The notes: generated from the letters alone by a model not told the origin. A DNA stretch of 64,000 bases from Staphylococcus capitis subsp. capitis (GCF_040739495.1 NZ_CP145263.1:682001-746000), one strand, 5' to 3'; counted from the stretch's first letter, positions 1-11,086 are shown. Numbers and translations are program-made.

Positions 1-1
1 T

Positions 2-259
2 TATGTGGTTACTGGTTCTGGATTTCTTTATAACATGGTTCGTGTTCTTGTAGCATTTTTAATAGAGGTGGGAAAAGGGAAGCGACAACCCGACGAAGTT
101 CCGCAACTACTTGAAGAAAAAAATAGAAACAATGTGCCTTTTACTGCTCCGGCAGAAGGACTATACTTAGAAAAGATTTATTTGTCGCCAGAATCTTTAA
201 CAGAAGAGTTTGGAAATGATATTAAAATACATCTTAAAAAATCATTGGAAAATGACTGA
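2..259 (+). CDS. truA: tRNA pseudouridine synthase A, C-terminal part (truA, cut by window edge)
   Basis: This is the C-terminal part of TruA, which makes pseudouridine at positions 38-40 of tRNA anticodon stems. Only about the last 85 residues are present because the gene starts before the window. The segment [15 protein letters not shown] is the conserved TruA region near the end of the catalytic domain, and the tail with [15 protein letters not shown] is typical of the family. It ends seven bases before the -35 box of the rplM promoter. In Firmicutes truA commonly lies directly upstream of rplM-rpsI, which supports the call. Confidence 0.9.
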   Translation, partial: YVVTGSGFLYNMVRVLVAFLIEVGKGKRQPDEVPQLLEEKNRNNVPFTAPAEGLYLEKIYLSPESLTEEFGNDIKIHLKKSLEND

Positions 260-265
260 ATGTCA

Positions 266-294
266 TTGACAAAAGCATTGTGAAATTATAAGAT
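266..294 (+). promoter_or_regulatory. candidate sigma-A promoter for rplM-rpsI
   Basis: A perfect -35 TTGACA lies at 266-271, followed by 17 bases and TAAGAT at 289-294 as the -10. It sits just after the truA stop codon and about 225 bases before rplM, so it would transcribe the L13 leader. The -10 matches consensus at four of six positions, so the exact start is not certain. Confidence 0.6.
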
Positions 295-312
295 TATTAA
301 CGGTATTGTTTT

Positions 313-360
313 ATATCACCCCACGATAAGCCCCGGAAACTTATTGTGTTACTAGATATA
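313..360 (+). promoter_or_regulatory. L13-type ribosomal protein leader, hairpin
   Basis: CACGATAAG at 322-330 pairs with CTTATTGTG at 340-348 (nine pairs, one of them G-U), enclosing a short CCCCGGAAA loop. It lies in the long rplM leader between truA and rplM. This is where Firmicutes carry the L13 leader RNA, thought to mediate feedback by the L13 protein. The position and shape fit, but I could not score it against the family model. Confidence 0.55.
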
Positions 361-518
361 TAAGCAAAGTAGAACAACAGTTAATAAAATAAATGAAATC
401 TTACGCTTTTAAATCGTAACAAATATTAAAATTGTGCGTTTTCTGATCATAGGTTCGAATGTGATCAATTAACAAAACAATTAAGAATGAAGCATTTATT
501 TTTAGGAGGACAATTATT

Positions 519-956
519 ATGCGTCAAACATTTATGGCAAATGAATCAAACATTGAGCGCAAATGGTATGTTATTGATGCTGAAGGCCAAACATTAGGTC
601 GTTTATCATCTGAAGTAGCTGCTATCTTACGCGGTAAAAATAAAGTAACTTATACACCACACGTTGATACTGGTGACTATGTGATCATCATCAACGCTTC
701 AAAAATCGAATTCACTGGTAATAAAGAACAAGATAAAATGTATCACCGTCATTCAAATCACCCAGGTGGTTTAAAATCAATCACAGCTGGTGAATTAAGA
801 AGAACAAACCCAGAACGTTTATTAGAAACTTCTATCAAAGGTATGTTACCAAGTTCACGCTTAGGTGAAAAACAAGGTAAAAAATTATTTGTATATGGTG
901 GCGCTGAACATCCACACGCTGCACAACAACCAGAAAACTACGAGTTACGTGGTTAA
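519..956 (+). CDS. rplM: 50S ribosomal protein L13
   Basis: RplM is an early-assembly protein of the large ribosomal subunit. The 145-residue length matches the bacterial family, and the sequence shows the family hallmarks: [19 protein letters not shown] near residue 17, GDYVIIINA, and KGMLP in the C-terminal half. The ATG is preceded by TTTAGGAGGA at a normal distance. It forms a two-gene operon with rpsI, only 19 bases downstream, and a leader hairpin upstream suggests translational or transcriptional feedback. Confidence 0.97.
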   Translation: MRQTFMANESNIERKWYVIDAEGQTLGRLSSEVAAILRGKNKVTYTPHVDTGDYVIIINASKIEFTGNKEQDKMYHRHSNHPGGLKSITAGELRRTNPERLLETSIKGMLPSSRLGEKQGKKLFVYGGAEHPHAAQQPENYELRG

Positions 957-975
957 TTAGAAGGAGGAAATTACA

Positions 976-1368
976 TTGGCACAAGTTGAATATAAAGGTA
1001 CAGGCCGTCGTAAAAACTCAGTAGCACGTGTACGTTTAGTACCAGGCGAAGGTAACATTACAGTTAATAACCGTGACGTACGTGACTACTTACCATTCGA
1101 ATCATTAATCTTAGACTTAAATCAACCATTCGATGTTACTGAAACTAAAGGTAACTATGACGTTTTAGTAAACGTTCACGGTGGTGGTTTCACTGGACAA
1201 GCTCAAGCTATCCGTCACGGAATCGCTCGTGCTTTATTAGAAGCTGACCCTGAATACAGAGGTTCTTTAAAACGCGCTGGATTACTTACTCGTGACCCAC
1301 GTATGAAAGAACGTAAAAAACCAGGTCTTAAAAAAGCTCGTCGTTCTCCACAATTCTCAAAACGTTAA
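976..1368 (+). CDS. rpsI: 30S ribosomal protein S9
   Basis: RpsI is a small-subunit protein whose basic C-terminal tail reaches the P-site tRNA. The 130 residues end with the typical [12 protein letters not shown] tail. [14 protein letters not shown] at the N terminus and HGIARALL in the middle are family signatures. The start is TTG at 976, fixed by a strong AAGGAGG at 961-967 and by the fit to the family N terminus. It is cotranscribed with rplM and followed by a strong terminator. Confidence 0.97.
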   Translation: MAQVEYKGTGRRKNSVARVRLVPGEGNITVNNRDVRDYLPFESLILDLNQPFDVTETKGNYDVLVNVHGGGFTGQAQAIRHGIARALLEADPEYRGSLKRAGLLTRDPRMKERKKPGLKKARRSPQFSKR

Positions 1369-1386
1369 TTTTGGCGAACGCACAAA

Positions 1387-1418
1387 AACACTTCCCATTA
1401 TTTGGGAAGTGTTTTTTT
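1387..1418 (+). terminator. rho-independent terminator of rplM-rpsI
   Basis: AACACTTCCCA at 1387-1397 pairs perfectly with TGGGAAGTGTT at 1403-1413 and is followed by a T run. Confidence 0.93.
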
Positions 1419-1584
1419 ATTTTCAATGATTATTGGTTATAGAAATAGTAATTAGAATCCGTGTGTTGTCGTTTATAACTTTTTATTTTATATATTCATT
1501 TTTAAGCGAGCTTCTCTATATTTTTAGTTACTAATTATTAAATTAAAAAGATAGCATGATTGTTTCACGCTACTTGTATATGGT

Positions 1585-2316
1585 CTATTTTTTCATGATC
1601 TTTTCGACGACTTCTGTCATATCATCATGTATGACTAAGTCAGCACTTTGATCATATGGTGTGCGATCACTATTGATTATTATTAAATTGTCACCTTTAA
1701 ATTCTGAAACGAAACCTGCTGCTGGTTGTACTACAAGTGAAGAACCTAGAACAACTAGCGTGTCAGCTTTTTGTATTTTTCCTAAAGCTCTGAATACTGT
1801 GTTTTGATTCAACATTTCTCCGTATAATACAATATCTGGTCTTATAATTTGCCCACATTTTTCACAATATCGAATGTGATTTTCCATCACTTGAGATTTT
1901 GAGTATTCATTGTAGCATTTGATACAGTAAAAGCGATTTAAAGTGCCGTGTAACTCATCGACATGACGACTTCCTGCATCTGAATGCAAGCCATCAATAT
2001 TTTGAGTAATAACACCTAAAGATTTGTGTTCACGTTCTAAAGCAGCAATCCACTGATGTACAATATTTGGCTTTTTATCAGCTATTAATAATCTTTTATG
2101 ATAAAAATCAATAAAACTCTCTTTATCATCATTTAAATGATCTACGCTTAGTAAATACTCAGGAGATTGACCATCCTTTGAAATCTCATCAAATAGACCT
2201 CCCATCGAGCGGAAATCTGGAATACCACTTGCTACTGAAACACCCGCGCCTGTAAAAAACACAATGTTATTGGATCTTTCTAAAATACTTTTTAATAGTT
2301 GAATTTCCTTTTCCAT
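1585..2316 (-). CDS. cobB: NAD-dependent protein deacylase, sirtuin (Sir2) family
   Basis: This is a class III (NAD+-dependent) lysine deacetylase or deacylase of 243 residues, the normal size for a bacterial sirtuin. It shows the NAD-binding TGAGVSVASGIPDFR (residues 22-36), TQNIDGLH, the catalytic histidine in ELHGT, and a zinc site made of two CxxC pairs (CIKC and CEKC). The start is backed by GAGGTG eight bases before the ATG. It stands alone between the rpsI terminator and the lac regulator. The symbol is by family only, and its substrates cannot be inferred. Confidence 0.88.
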   Translation of the reverse strand: MEKEIQLLKSILERSNNIVFFTGAGVSVASGIPDFRSMGGLFDEISKDGQSPEYLLSVDHLNDDKESFIDFYHKRLLIADKKPNIVHQWIAALEREHKSLGVITQNIDGLHSDAGSRHVDELHGTLNRFYCIKCYNEYSKSQVMENHIRYCEKCGQIIRPDIVLYGEMLNQNTVFRALGKIQKADTLVVLGSSLVVQPAAGFVSEFKGDNLIIINSDRTPYDQSADLVIHDDMTEVVEKIMKK

Positions 2317-2570
2317 TGAATCACCTCAGTTTTTTGATTTATTTATAATAAATGGAAATCTGTAATTCTTATCTCAAATAACAGCAGGGATATTATTATA
2401 GATTCCATGTTATGATTTTTTAGTAGCAACAACTTCACATAAAATATTACTTTATCATTTTAAAGTATTTAATGTATGTTATAAAATTATATTAAGACAT
2501 AAGAAAAGTAATTTAAAGTTTAAACAAATTAAGTTTGTAAATGATGTAATCGTAGGAAGTGGATATAGAT
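2317..2570. other. divergent intergenic region, sirtuin / lacR
   Basis: This AT-rich region of about 250 bases separates two divergent genes. It must hold the promoters of both. I see no convincing -35/-10 pair or operator, apart from TATAAA-like boxes near 2480 upstream of lacR. Confidence 0.4.
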
Positions 2571-3326
2571 ATGAATAAATATGATAGACTCGACGAAATT
2601 ACAAAACTCATCAACAAAAGAGGAACGGTTAGAACAAATGAAATTGTAGAAGGTCTTAATGTATCAGATATGACTGTTCGACGTGATTTAGCAGAGTTAG
2701 AAGAGAAAGGCGTTCTCACTAAGATACATGGTGGAGCTCGTAGTAATTCTGCATTTCAATATAAAGAAATGTCTCACCAAGAAAAACATACGCACTACAT
2801 TGAGGAGAAACGCTATATCGCCAAAAAAGCAGTAGAGCTTATAGAAAATGGTGACACAATATTCTTAGGGCCAGGTACTACTGTGCAAAAATTGGCAGAA
2901 GAAATTCACCACCATTCACTTACTGTTATCACCAATTGTTTACCAGTTTTTAAAATCCTCATGAATAAACAGAGCTTACATTTTAGAGTGTATCTGCTAG
3001 GTGGAGAAATGAGAGATTTAACTGAAGCTTTCGTGGGAGAAATGACGAATCAATTATTGAATAACTTGAGATTTAGTAAGATGTTTTTTAGTAGTAATGG
3101 GGTTAAAGATGGTGTAGTGATGACATCTTCAATAGATGAAGCTTACACCCAACAACTTGCTCTAAAACATTCAATAGAGAAATATTTACTTATTGATTCT
3201 TCAAAAATTGGAAAAGATGATTTTTCATCTTTCTGTGAATTAAAAGAATTAAATGCGGTATTAATGGATAATAATAATTCGGAAAAGACAGAACAAGTTG
3301 AAAAATATGTTGAGGTCATTGACTAA
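2571..3326 (+). CDS. lacR: lactose phosphotransferase system repressor LacR (DeoR family)
   Basis: LacR represses the lac operon and is relieved by tagatose-6-phosphate in staphylococci. The protein has an N-terminal DeoR helix-turn-helix (about residues 5-57, with [19 protein letters not shown]) and a C-terminal sugar-phosphate sensor domain. I place the start at the ATG at 2571 ([10 protein letters not shown], 251 residues) because AGGAAGTGG at 2554-2562 is correctly spaced for it. An upstream in-frame GTG at 2559 falls inside that site. The gene has its own terminator and lies directly upstream of the operon it controls. The palindromes at 3461 and 3525 are its likely operators. Confidence 0.95.
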   Translation: MNKYDRLDEITKLINKRGTVRTNEIVEGLNVSDMTVRRDLAELEEKGVLTKIHGGARSNSAFQYKEMSHQEKHTHYIEEKRYIAKKAVELIENGDTIFLGPGTTVQKLAEEIHHHSLTVITNCLPVFKILMNKQSLHFRVYLLGGEMRDLTEAFVGEMTNQLLNNLRFSKMFFSSNGVKDGVVMTSSIDEAYTQQLALKHSIEKYLLIDSSKIGKDDFSSFCELKELNAVLMDNNNSEKTEQVEKYVEVID

Positions 3327-3365
3327 AATATAGAATTTAATATCTATTAATTAATTATCCTTTAT

Positions 3366-3420
3366 AGAGCGGTAAATGAATTCATTCTTTGAGAATGAGA
3401 TTTCATTTCCGCTCTTTTTT
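3366..3420 (+). terminator. lacR terminator
   Basis: This is a long hairpin. The outer arms AGAGCGG at 3366-3372 and CCGCTCT at 3409-3415 enclose a second paired region (AATGAA / TTCATT), and a T run follows. Confidence 0.88.
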
Positions 3421-3460
3421 GTTGATTTACAAAGCCAGTATAAACACTAAGTTCACTAAA

Positions 3461-3476
3461 TGTTTGAAAACAAACA
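3461..3476. promoter_or_regulatory. candidate LacR operator 1
   Basis: TGTTTGAAAACAAACA is a perfect palindrome with six-base arms and a four-base centre. It lies 30 bases upstream of the -35 box of the lac promoter. It resembles the second palindrome at 3525-3541, and DeoR-family repressors usually bind TGTTT-type repeats. The assignment is inferred. Confidence 0.6.
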
Positions 3477-3505
3477 TTAAATAAACAAAGTTCAAACAAT
3501 ATATG

Positions 3506-3541
3506 TTGAATTATTGTTGTATAGTGTTTATAATTTAAACA
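3506..3541 (+). promoter_or_regulatory. lac operon promoter with operator 2 over the -10
   Basis: TTGAAT at 3506-3511, 17 bases, then a perfect TATAAT at 3529-3534. The palindrome TGTTTA-TAATT-TAAACA at 3525-3541 covers the -10 and the start point, so a repressor bound there would block the polymerase directly. Confidence 0.8.
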
Positions 3542-3548
3542 TAGGTAA

Positions 3549-3563
3549 TTGAAAGCGCTTTTC
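3549..3563. promoter_or_regulatory. candidate cre (CcpA) site of the lac operon
   Basis: TTGAAAGCGCTTTTC matches the catabolite-responsive element consensus except at the last two positions. It lies just after the predicted transcription start, where a CcpA roadblock would act. This fits glucose repression of lactose genes. Confidence 0.65.
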
Positions 3564-3612
3564 TTAATTGATATGTGTTTGCTTTCAAAATCATTTTAAA
3601 AGGAGACTTAAA

Positions 3613-4041
3613 ATGACAATTATTATTGGTTCTGATGTAGATGGTAAACGTCTTAAAGATTTAATTAAAGTTTATTTGAAAGAGAACGATTTCGAAGTAT
3701 TAGATGTAACTGAGGGTAAAGATTTAGATTTTGTAGATTCAACAGTATCTGTTGCACGTGAAGTTCAAAAGTCTGACGACAATTTAGGTATTGCCATCGA
3801 CGCTTATGGTGCAGGTAGTTTTATAGTTGCTACAAAAATTAAAGGGATGATTGCAGCTGAAGTTTCAGATGAACGTTCAGCATATATGACTAGAGGCCAT
3901 AATAATTCAAAAATGATTACTCTAGGTTCAGAAATTGTTGGGGACACATTAGCTAAGAATGTAGTTAAAGGTTTCGTTAATGGACACTACGATGGTGGGC
4001 GTCACCAAATTCGCGTAGATATGCTCAATAAAATGTGCTAA
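3613..4041 (+). CDS. lacA: galactose-6-phosphate isomerase subunit LacA
   Basis: With LacB, LacA converts galactose-6-phosphate to tagatose-6-phosphate in the cytoplasm. It belongs to the RpiB/LacA/LacB fold. The true start is the ATG at 3613 ([11 protein letters not shown], 142 residues), supported by AAAAGGAG ten bases upstream; the in-frame codons before it do not match the family. LacA has the GSD-DGxxLK start, [15 protein letters not shown] and ARGHNN-like ([13 protein letters not shown]) motifs. It is the first gene of the operon, 14 bases before lacB. Confidence 0.96.
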   Translation: MTIIIGSDVDGKRLKDLIKVYLKENDFEVLDVTEGKDLDFVDSTVSVAREVQKSDDNLGIAIDAYGAGSFIVATKIKGMIAAEVSDERSAYMTRGHNNSKMITLGSEIVGDTLAKNVVKGFVNGHYDGGRHQIRVDMLNKMC

Positions 4042-4055
4042 TAGGAGGAGAATAA

Positions 4056-4571
4056 ATGAAAATTGCTTTAGGTTGTGACCATATTGTCACTGATACAAAA
4101 ATGGAAGTATCTCAGTTTTTAAAGTCAAAAGGACACGAAGTTATTGATGTTGGAACATATGACTTCACACGTACGCATTATCCTATTTTCGGTAAAAAAG
4201 TAGGAGAAGAAGTTGTAAACGGTAATGCTGACTTAGGTGTATGTATTTGCGGTACTGGTGTTGGTATTAATAATGCGGTTAACAAAGTTGCTGGCGTTCG
4301 TTCTGCACTTGTACGTGATATGACTTCAGCTTTATATGCGAAAGAGGAATTAAATGCAAATGTTATTGGTTTTGGTGGTAAAATCATCGGCGAACTTTTA
4401 ATGTGCGATATTATTGAAGCATTTATCAATGCTGAGTATAAACCAACAGAAGAAAATAAAAAATTAATTACAAAAATTAATCATCTTGAAAGTCATAATG
4501 CTAAACAAGAAGATCCACATTTCTTTGATGAATTTTTAGAAAAGTGGGATAAAGGCGAATATCACGATTAA
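4056..4571 (+). CDS. lacB: galactose-6-phosphate isomerase subunit LacB
   Basis: LacB is the second subunit of the isomerase. Its 171 residues are the standard length. Family motifs are [10 protein letters not shown] at the N terminus, [18 protein letters not shown] near residue 65 (the phosphosugar-binding loop with the reactive cysteine of RpiB-like enzymes) and [18 protein letters not shown] stands just upstream. The stop codon overlaps the ribosome binding site of lacC, so translation is probably coupled. Confidence 0.96.
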   Translation: MKIALGCDHIVTDTKMEVSQFLKSKGHEVIDVGTYDFTRTHYPIFGKKVGEEVVNGNADLGVCICGTGVGINNAVNKVAGVRSALVRDMTSALYAKEELNANVIGFGGKIIGELLMCDIIEAFINAEYKPTEENKKLITKINHLESHNAKQEDPHFFDEFLEKWDKGEYHD

Positions 4572-4582
4572 GGAAGTACAAC

Positions 4583-5515
4583 GTGATTTTAACTTTAACA
4601 TTAAATCCTTCGGTAGATATCTCTTATCCATTGGATGAATTACATATTGATACAGTTAATAGAGTTCAAAACGTTAGTAAGACAGCTGGTGGAAAGGGAC
4701 TCAATGTAACTAGGGTGTTATCACAACTCAATGAACAAGTTGTTGCCACTGGCTTTTTGGGTGGTAAAATAGGCGATTTTATAGCAGAAAAGTTGAATCA
4801 CAATCAAGTGAAACATTCATTTTTCAAAATTAAAGGTGAAACTAGGAATTGTATTGCTATATTGCATAATGGCAACCAAACAGAGATTTTGGAGCAAGGA
4901 CCAACAATAACTGTGGATGAATCAACAGGGTTTTTGAAGCATTTAAAAGATCTAATACCAAAAGCTAAATCGGTTGTTATTTCTGGGAGCTTACCAAAAG
5001 GTGTAGATTCAAATTATTATTCAAAAATAATTGATATATGTAGTGAAAATGATAAACCAGTCGTGCTGGATTGTGCTGGAGAAACATTAAAGGAAGCGTT
5101 ACAAAATAATCACAAACCGACAGTGATAAAGCCAAATATTGAAGAATTATCACAATTGATTTCTACGGAACTTAATGAATCAACTGAAGAGCTGAAAAAA
5201 GCTTTAAATCATCAATTATTTAAAGGTATTGAGTGGATTATTGTTTCTTTAGGTGCGAATGGTGCGTTTGCTAAACATAATAATCAATTTTATAAAGTAA
5301 ACATTCCTTCGATTAAAGTACTTAATCCAGTGGGTTCTGGAGATTCAACAGTTGCAGGAATAGCTTCAGCAATTGTTCATCATGAAAGTGATGAGAATCT
5401 ACTTAAGAAGGCAAACACTTTAGGAATGTTAAATGCTCAAGAGGCACAAACAGGTTATGTAAATATGTCTAATTATTCTCAGCTCTTTGACCAAATTGAA
5501 ATTATAGAGGTGTAA
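4583..5515 (+). CDS. lacC: tagatose-6-phosphate kinase
   Basis: LacC phosphorylates tagatose-6-phosphate to tagatose-1,6-bisphosphate using ATP. It is a PfkB-family sugar kinase of 310 residues. The N-terminal signature [16 protein letters not shown] lies at about residues 34-49, and the C-terminal PfkB signature [14 protein letters not shown] carries the catalytic aspartate. The start is GTG at 4583, set by AAGGAAGT at 4570-4577 and by the fit to family N termini. The product is the substrate of LacD, which is broken in this sequence. Confidence 0.95.
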   Translation: MILTLTLNPSVDISYPLDELHIDTVNRVQNVSKTAGGKGLNVTRVLSQLNEQVVATGFLGGKIGDFIAEKLNHNQVKHSFFKIKGETRNCIAILHNGNQTEILEQGPTITVDESTGFLKHLKDLIPKAKSVVISGSLPKGVDSNYYSKIIDICSENDKPVVLDCAGETLKEALQNNHKPTVIKPNIEELSQLISTELNESTEELKKALNHQLFKGIEWIIVSLGANGAFAKHNNQFYKVNIPSIKVLNPVGSGDSTVAGIASAIVHHESDENLLKKANTLGMLNAQEAQTGYVNMSNYSQLFDQIEIIEV

Positions 5516-5518
5516 AAC

Positions 5519-6499
5519 ATGGTAAAAACAACTCAAAAAACGGCATCAATTGAACATCTAAGTAATGATAAAGGTGTCATCTCAGCTTTAGCTTTTGACC
5601 AACGTGGTGCGTTAAAACGTATGATGGCAAAACATCAAACAGATGAACCTACAATTGAGCAAATTGAACAATTAAAAGTTTTAGTATCAGAAGAGTTAAC
5701 GCAATACGCGTCATCTATTCTTTTAGATCCTGAATATGGTTTACCTGCATCAGAAGCTCGTAATAAAGAGTGTGGTTTATTACTTGCCTATGAAAAAACA
5801 GGATATGACGTTAACGCAAAAGGTCGATTACCTGACCGTTTAGTAGAATGGTCAGCTAAACGACTTAAAGAGCAAGGTGCAAATGCCGTTAAATTCTTGC
5901 TTTATTATGACGTCGACGATGCAGAAGAAATTAATATTCAGAAGAAAGCTTACATTGAACGAATTGGATCTGAATGTGTAGCTGAAGATATTCCATTTTT
6001 CTTAGAAGTTCTCACTTATGACGATAATATTCCAGATAATAGTAGTCTAGAATTTGCGAAAGTGAAACCAAGAAAAGTAAATGAAGCGATGAAACTATTC
6101 TCAGAAGATCGCTTTAATGTTGATGTCTTAAAAGTAGAAGTACCAGTAAATATGAAATATGTTGAAGGATTCACTGATGGAGAAGTAGCTTATTCTAAAG
6201 AAGAAGCAGCACAACATTTTAAAGACCAAGACGCTTCAACAAAATTACCATATATTTACTTAAGTGCAGGCGTTTCTGCTGAACTTTTCTAAGAGACTTT
6301 AAAATTTGCACATGACGCAGGAGCTCAATTCAATGGAGTACTTTGTGGTAGAGCTACTTGGGCAGGCGCAGTTCAAGTATATATCGAAAAAGGTGAAGAA
6401 GCGGCTAGACAATGGCTTCGTACTACAGGATTCAAAAACATTGACGAGTTGAATAAAGTTTTAGAAACGACTGCAACATCATGGAAAGAGAGAGTTTAA
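5519..6499 (+). pseudogene. lacD: tagatose-1,6-bisphosphate aldolase LacD, interrupted by a nonsense codon
   Basis: LacD cleaves tagatose-1,6-bisphosphate to DHAP and glyceraldehyde-3-phosphate (class I aldolase, TIM barrel). The reading frame stops at TAA 6290-6292 after 257 residues. It then continues without any frameshift to a natural TAA at 6497-6499, so the full gene is 326 codons, the normal family length. By memory of relatives the interrupted codon is a glutamine (ELFQET), so CAA to TAA is the simplest change. The Schiff-base lysine (residue 205, DVLKVEVP) is before the stop. The conserved GVLCGRATW segment with arginine 278, a phosphate-binding position by family knowledge, lies after it. 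Downstream lacF, lacE and lacG are intact. Confidence 0.9.
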
Positions 6500-6523
6500 T
6501 TCTCGAAAGGGGACAGACACATC

Positions 6524-6838
6524 ATGAATAGAGAAGAAGTACAATTATTAGGTTTTGAAATTGTTGCTTACGCTGGAGATGCACGGTCTAAGTTTTTAGA
6601 GGCATTAACAGCCGCACAAGAGGGAGAGTATGATAAAGCCGAATCTTTAATAGAAGAGGGTAATCAGTGCATTGCTGATGCACATCGTGCTCAAACTAGT
6701 TTATTACAAAAAGAAGCTCAAGGAGACGACATTGCTTATAGTGTAACGATGATGCATGGTCAAGATCATTTAATGACTACTATTTTATTAAAAGATCTAA
6801 TGAAGCATTTAATCGAATTATATAAAAGAAAGAGTTGA
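6524..6838 (+). CDS. lacF: lactose PTS enzyme IIA component
   Basis: LacF carries the phosphoryl group from HPr to the IIB domain of LacE. The 104-residue helical protein has the family active site MMHGQDHLM with the phosphorylated histidine at residue 78 and the metal-binding aspartate at 81. AAAGGGGA precedes the ATG. The TGA stop is six bases before the lacE start, which suggests coupled translation. Confidence 0.96.
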   Translation: MNREEVQLLGFEIVAYAGDARSKFLEALTAAQEGEYDKAESLIEEGNQCIADAHRAQTSLLQKEAQGDDIAYSVTMMHGQDHLMTTILLKDLMKHLIELYKRKS

Positions 6839-6843
6839 CCTTT

Positions 6844-8589
6844 ATGAATAAGTTAATAGCATGGATAGAAAAAGGAAAGCCGTTCTTTGAAAAAATATCT
6901 CGTAATATTTATTTGAGAGCGATTCGTGATGGATTTATTGCAGCAATTCCTATTATCTTGTTCTCAAGTATATTTATTTTAGTCACTTATGTACCGAATG
7001 TATTTGGATTTACTTGGAGTAAAACAATGGAAGGTATATTAATGAAACCCTATAACTTTACGATGGGAATTGTTGGTTTCATTGTAGCAGGGACAACAGC
7101 CAAATCACTGACTGATTCATTTAATCGACGATTGGAAAGCACGAATCAAATTAACTTTATTTCAACAATGATGGCTGCAATGTGTGGTTTCTTGTTCTTA
7201 GCAGCCGATCCTGTAAAAGATGGAGGGTTTTTAAGTGCTTTCATGGGAACAAAAGGCTTATTAACAGCCTTCTTATCAGCGTTTATAACTGTTAATGTTT
7301 ATAGTTTCTTTATCAAACATAATATTACAATAAAAATGCCTAAAGAAGTGCCACCTAATATATCACAAGTTTTCAAAGATATATTCCCATTATCAGCAGT
7401 AATCATTATTCTTTATGCGTTAGATTTAATTGCTAGAGCCTTTATTCATACCAATGTAGCTAACGCAGTATTAAAAATCTTTGAACCATTATTTACAGCA
7501 GCTGATGGTTGGGTCGGAGTGACAATTATCTTTGGTGCATTCGCTTTCTTCTGGTTTGTAGGTATTCATGGACCATCAATCGTTGAACCAGCCATTGCAG
7601 CAATTACTTACGCTAACCTTGAAGCGAACTTACATTTAATTCAAGCAGGCGAACATGCTGATAAAGTCATTACACCTGGTACTCAAATGTTTGTTGTAAC
7701 TATGGGAGGTACTGGTGCAACATTAGTCGTACCTTTCATGTTTATGTGGCTAACTAAGTCTAAACGTAATAAAGCAATTGGACGTGCCTCAGTAGTTCCT
7801 ACTTTCTTTGGTGTAAATGAACCTATCTTGTTTGGTGCGCCTTTAGTATTAAACCCAGTGTTCTTTATTCCATTTATTTTAGCGCCAATTGTCAATGTAT
7901 GGATATTTAAATTTTTTGTTGATGTTCTGAATATGAATAGTTTTAGTATCTTCTTACCTTGGACTACTCCAGGTCCTCTAGGTATCGTGATGGGTACTGG
8001 TTTTGCGTTTTGGTCATTTGTATTAGCCATTGTCTTAATCGTAGTAGATGTCATTATTTATTATCCATTCGTTAAGGTTTATGATGAGCAGATTTTGGAA
8101 GAAGAGTTAGGTAATAAAGAAGTTAATAATGAATTAAAAGAAAAAGTTTCAGCTAACTTTGATACTAAAAAAGCTGATGCTATTTTAGCAACTGCCGGAG
8201 CGAATGAAGCTTCGCAAAGTCATGATTCACAACCAGAAGTGAATCAAGATCATTCTGACAGCAATATTACTGAACAAACAAATGTCTTAGTATTATGCGC
8301 AGGAGGAGGTACAAGTGGTTTATTAGCTAATGCTTTGAATAAAGCAGCAGATGAATACGGTGTACCTGTTACAGCAGCGGCTGGTGGTTATGGTGCACAT
8401 ATGGATATTATGAAAGAATATCAATTAATTATATTAGCACCACAAGTAGCCTCAAATTATGAAGATATTAAACAAGACACTGACAAATTAGGTATAAAAT
8501 TAGCTAAAACACAAGGCGCTGAATACATTAAGTTAACTAGAGATGGTCAAGCAGCACTCGAATTTGTAAAACAACAATTTAAAAATTAG
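6844..8589 (+). CDS. lacE: lactose PTS permease, enzyme IICB
   Basis: LacE imports lactose and phosphorylates it. The N-terminal IIC part (about residues 10-410) is a multi-span membrane domain with the substrate motif [14 protein letters not shown] and [12 protein letters not shown] hydrophilic linker rich in N, S and Q follows, then the IIB domain with [15 protein letters not shown], where cysteine 485 takes the phosphate. I start at the ATG at 6844 ([17 protein letters not shown], 581 residues), which fits relatives; the in-frame TTG at 6835 overlaps the lacF stop. The protein is full length. Confidence 0.96.
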   Translation: MNKLIAWIEKGKPFFEKISRNIYLRAIRDGFIAAIPIILFSSIFILVTYVPNVFGFTWSKTMEGILMKPYNFTMGIVGFIVAGTTAKSLTDSFNRRLESTNQINFISTMMAAMCGFLFLAADPVKDGGFLSAFMGTKGLLTAFLSAFITVNVYSFFIKHNITIKMPKEVPPNISQVFKDIFPLSAVIIILYALDLIARAFIHTNVANAVLKIFEPLFTAADGWVGVTIIFGAFAFFWFVGIHGPSIVEPAIAAITYANLEANLHLIQAGEHADKVITPGTQMFVVTMGGTGATLVVPFMFMWLTKSKRNKAIGRASVVPTFFGVNEPILFGAPLVLNPVFFIPFILAPIVNVWIFKFFVDVLNMNSFSIFLPWTTPGPLGIVMGTGFAFWSFVLAIVLIVVDVIIYYPFVKVYDEQILEEELGNKEVNNELKEKVSANFDTKKADAILATAGANEASQSHDSQPEVNQDHSDSNITEQTNVLVLCAGGGTSGLLANALNKAADEYGVPVTAAAGGYGAHMDIMKEYQLIILAPQVASNYEDIKQDTDKLGIKLAKTQGAEYIKLTRDGQAALEFVKQQFKN

Positions 8590-10017
<1,428 letters not shown>

Positions 10018-10061
10018 TTTCCTTTTAAAAATTTATCATTTAAATACAGCTTGTATGTTCC

Positions 10062-10094
10062 AAAGACTCATTACATTTGATGTAGTGAGTCTTT
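10062..10094 (+). terminator. hairpin at the end of the lac operon
   Basis: The arms at 10062-10075 and 10081-10094 form 14 pairs with a TTTGA loop. The T run after it is short, so termination strength is uncertain. Confidence 0.65.
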
Positions 10095-10155
10095 AAATAT
10101 GAGCAAATACCTCTCTAATCGTTTATAATATATAAAATAAATAAAATGAGGTAAG

Positions 10156-11025
10156 ATGATGAAATCAAAATCTTCTGCGATGGTCTTTATACTTATTATT
10201 ATTGTTACTTTGATATTATCTGCTGTACTTTGTAGCCGTCAATCGGGCAAACATATTCCGTCTTCAGTTACTCAACATCAACATAAACTTGTGGCCACTC
10301 TATTTATGCATGGATATGGAGGAAGCGAAAAATCAGAAAGATTCATGGTTAATCAAGCAGTTAAAAAGGGCGTTACAAAGGATGTGATGATAGCAAAAGT
10401 ATCTCGCAATGGTAATGTGACTTTTATTGGTTCTATAGATAAAAATGTAAAAAATCCAATTATAAAAATCGAATTTGAAAATAATCGCAATGGTCATTTT
10501 AATGAAAATGCACGATGGATTAAAAATGTCTTGTCTCAATTGAAATCCCAATATAATATCAATAAATTTAATTTTGTAGCACACTCAATGGGGAATATGT
10601 CATTTGCTTATTATATGAATAACTATGGAAATGATAAATATTTGCCACACCTTCAAAAAGAAGTAAATATTGCAGGTACTTATAATGGCGTACTAAATCT
10701 TAATGAAAAGATAAATGAAATAAACTTAGACCGAAATGGTAAGCCAAATAAAATGAACGATGATTTCAAAAAGTTATTATCTTTAAAAGAAGTTTATAAA
10801 GATAAAAACATTGATGTACTCAATATTTATGGAGATATTCAAGATGGCACACATTCAGATGGTCGTGTATCAAATAGTTCATCAAAATCTTTGAAATATT
10901 TACTAGGAAATAGTCCAAAATCTTACACGGAAAATAAATTTACCGGTAAAACAGCTCAACATAGCCAATTACACGAAAATAAAAATATCGCAAACGACAT
11001 CATTCAATTTCTATGGAACAAATAA
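10156..11025 (+). CDS. secreted or membrane-anchored alpha/beta hydrolase (DUF915-type)
   Basis: The 289-residue protein has a hydrophobic N-terminal segment (about residues 7-26) ending in a cysteine, so it is exported or anchored. The rest is an alpha/beta hydrolase: the oxyanion region MHGYGGSEKSE and the nucleophile elbow AHSMGN. A histidine near the end (TAQHSQLHEN) is a good third catalytic residue. This pattern is that of the DUF915 hydrolases of Firmicutes, whose substrates are unknown. Two in-frame ATGs (10156 and 10159) follow GAGGTAAG. It is monocistronic, between the lac terminator and its own hairpin. Confidence 0.75.
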   Translation: MMKSKSSAMVFILIIIVTLILSAVLCSRQSGKHIPSSVTQHQHKLVATLFMHGYGGSEKSERFMVNQAVKKGVTKDVMIAKVSRNGNVTFIGSIDKNVKNPIIKIEFENNRNGHFNENARWIKNVLSQLKSQYNINKFNFVAHSMGNMSFAYYMNNYGNDKYLPHLQKEVNIAGTYNGVLNLNEKINEINLDRNGKPNKMNDDFKKLLSLKEVYKDKNIDVLNIYGDIQDGTHSDGRVSNSSSKSLKYLLGNSPKSYTENKFTGKTAQHSQLHENKNIANDIIQFLWNK

Positions 11026-11039
11026 TTCATATAGTTGAA

Positions 11040-11086
11040 GCGCACTCATGCATTTGGCTCATCACAATTTTAATGCATCAGTGCGC
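11040..11086 (+). terminator. hairpin after the hydrolase gene
   Basis: GCGCACTCATGCATT at 11040-11054 pairs with AATGCATCAGTGCGC at 11072-11086 with one mismatch. The T-rich tail is weak. Confidence 0.6.

Noticed and set aside
2513..2719. Minus-strand frame overlapping lacR
   Set aside because: It is the complement of a conserved gene and has no ribosome site.
5519..6292. The 257-residue LacD fragment as a natural short aldolase
   Set aside because: The frame continues past the stop with family sequence to the normal length, so truncation by a nonsense codon is the simpler reading.
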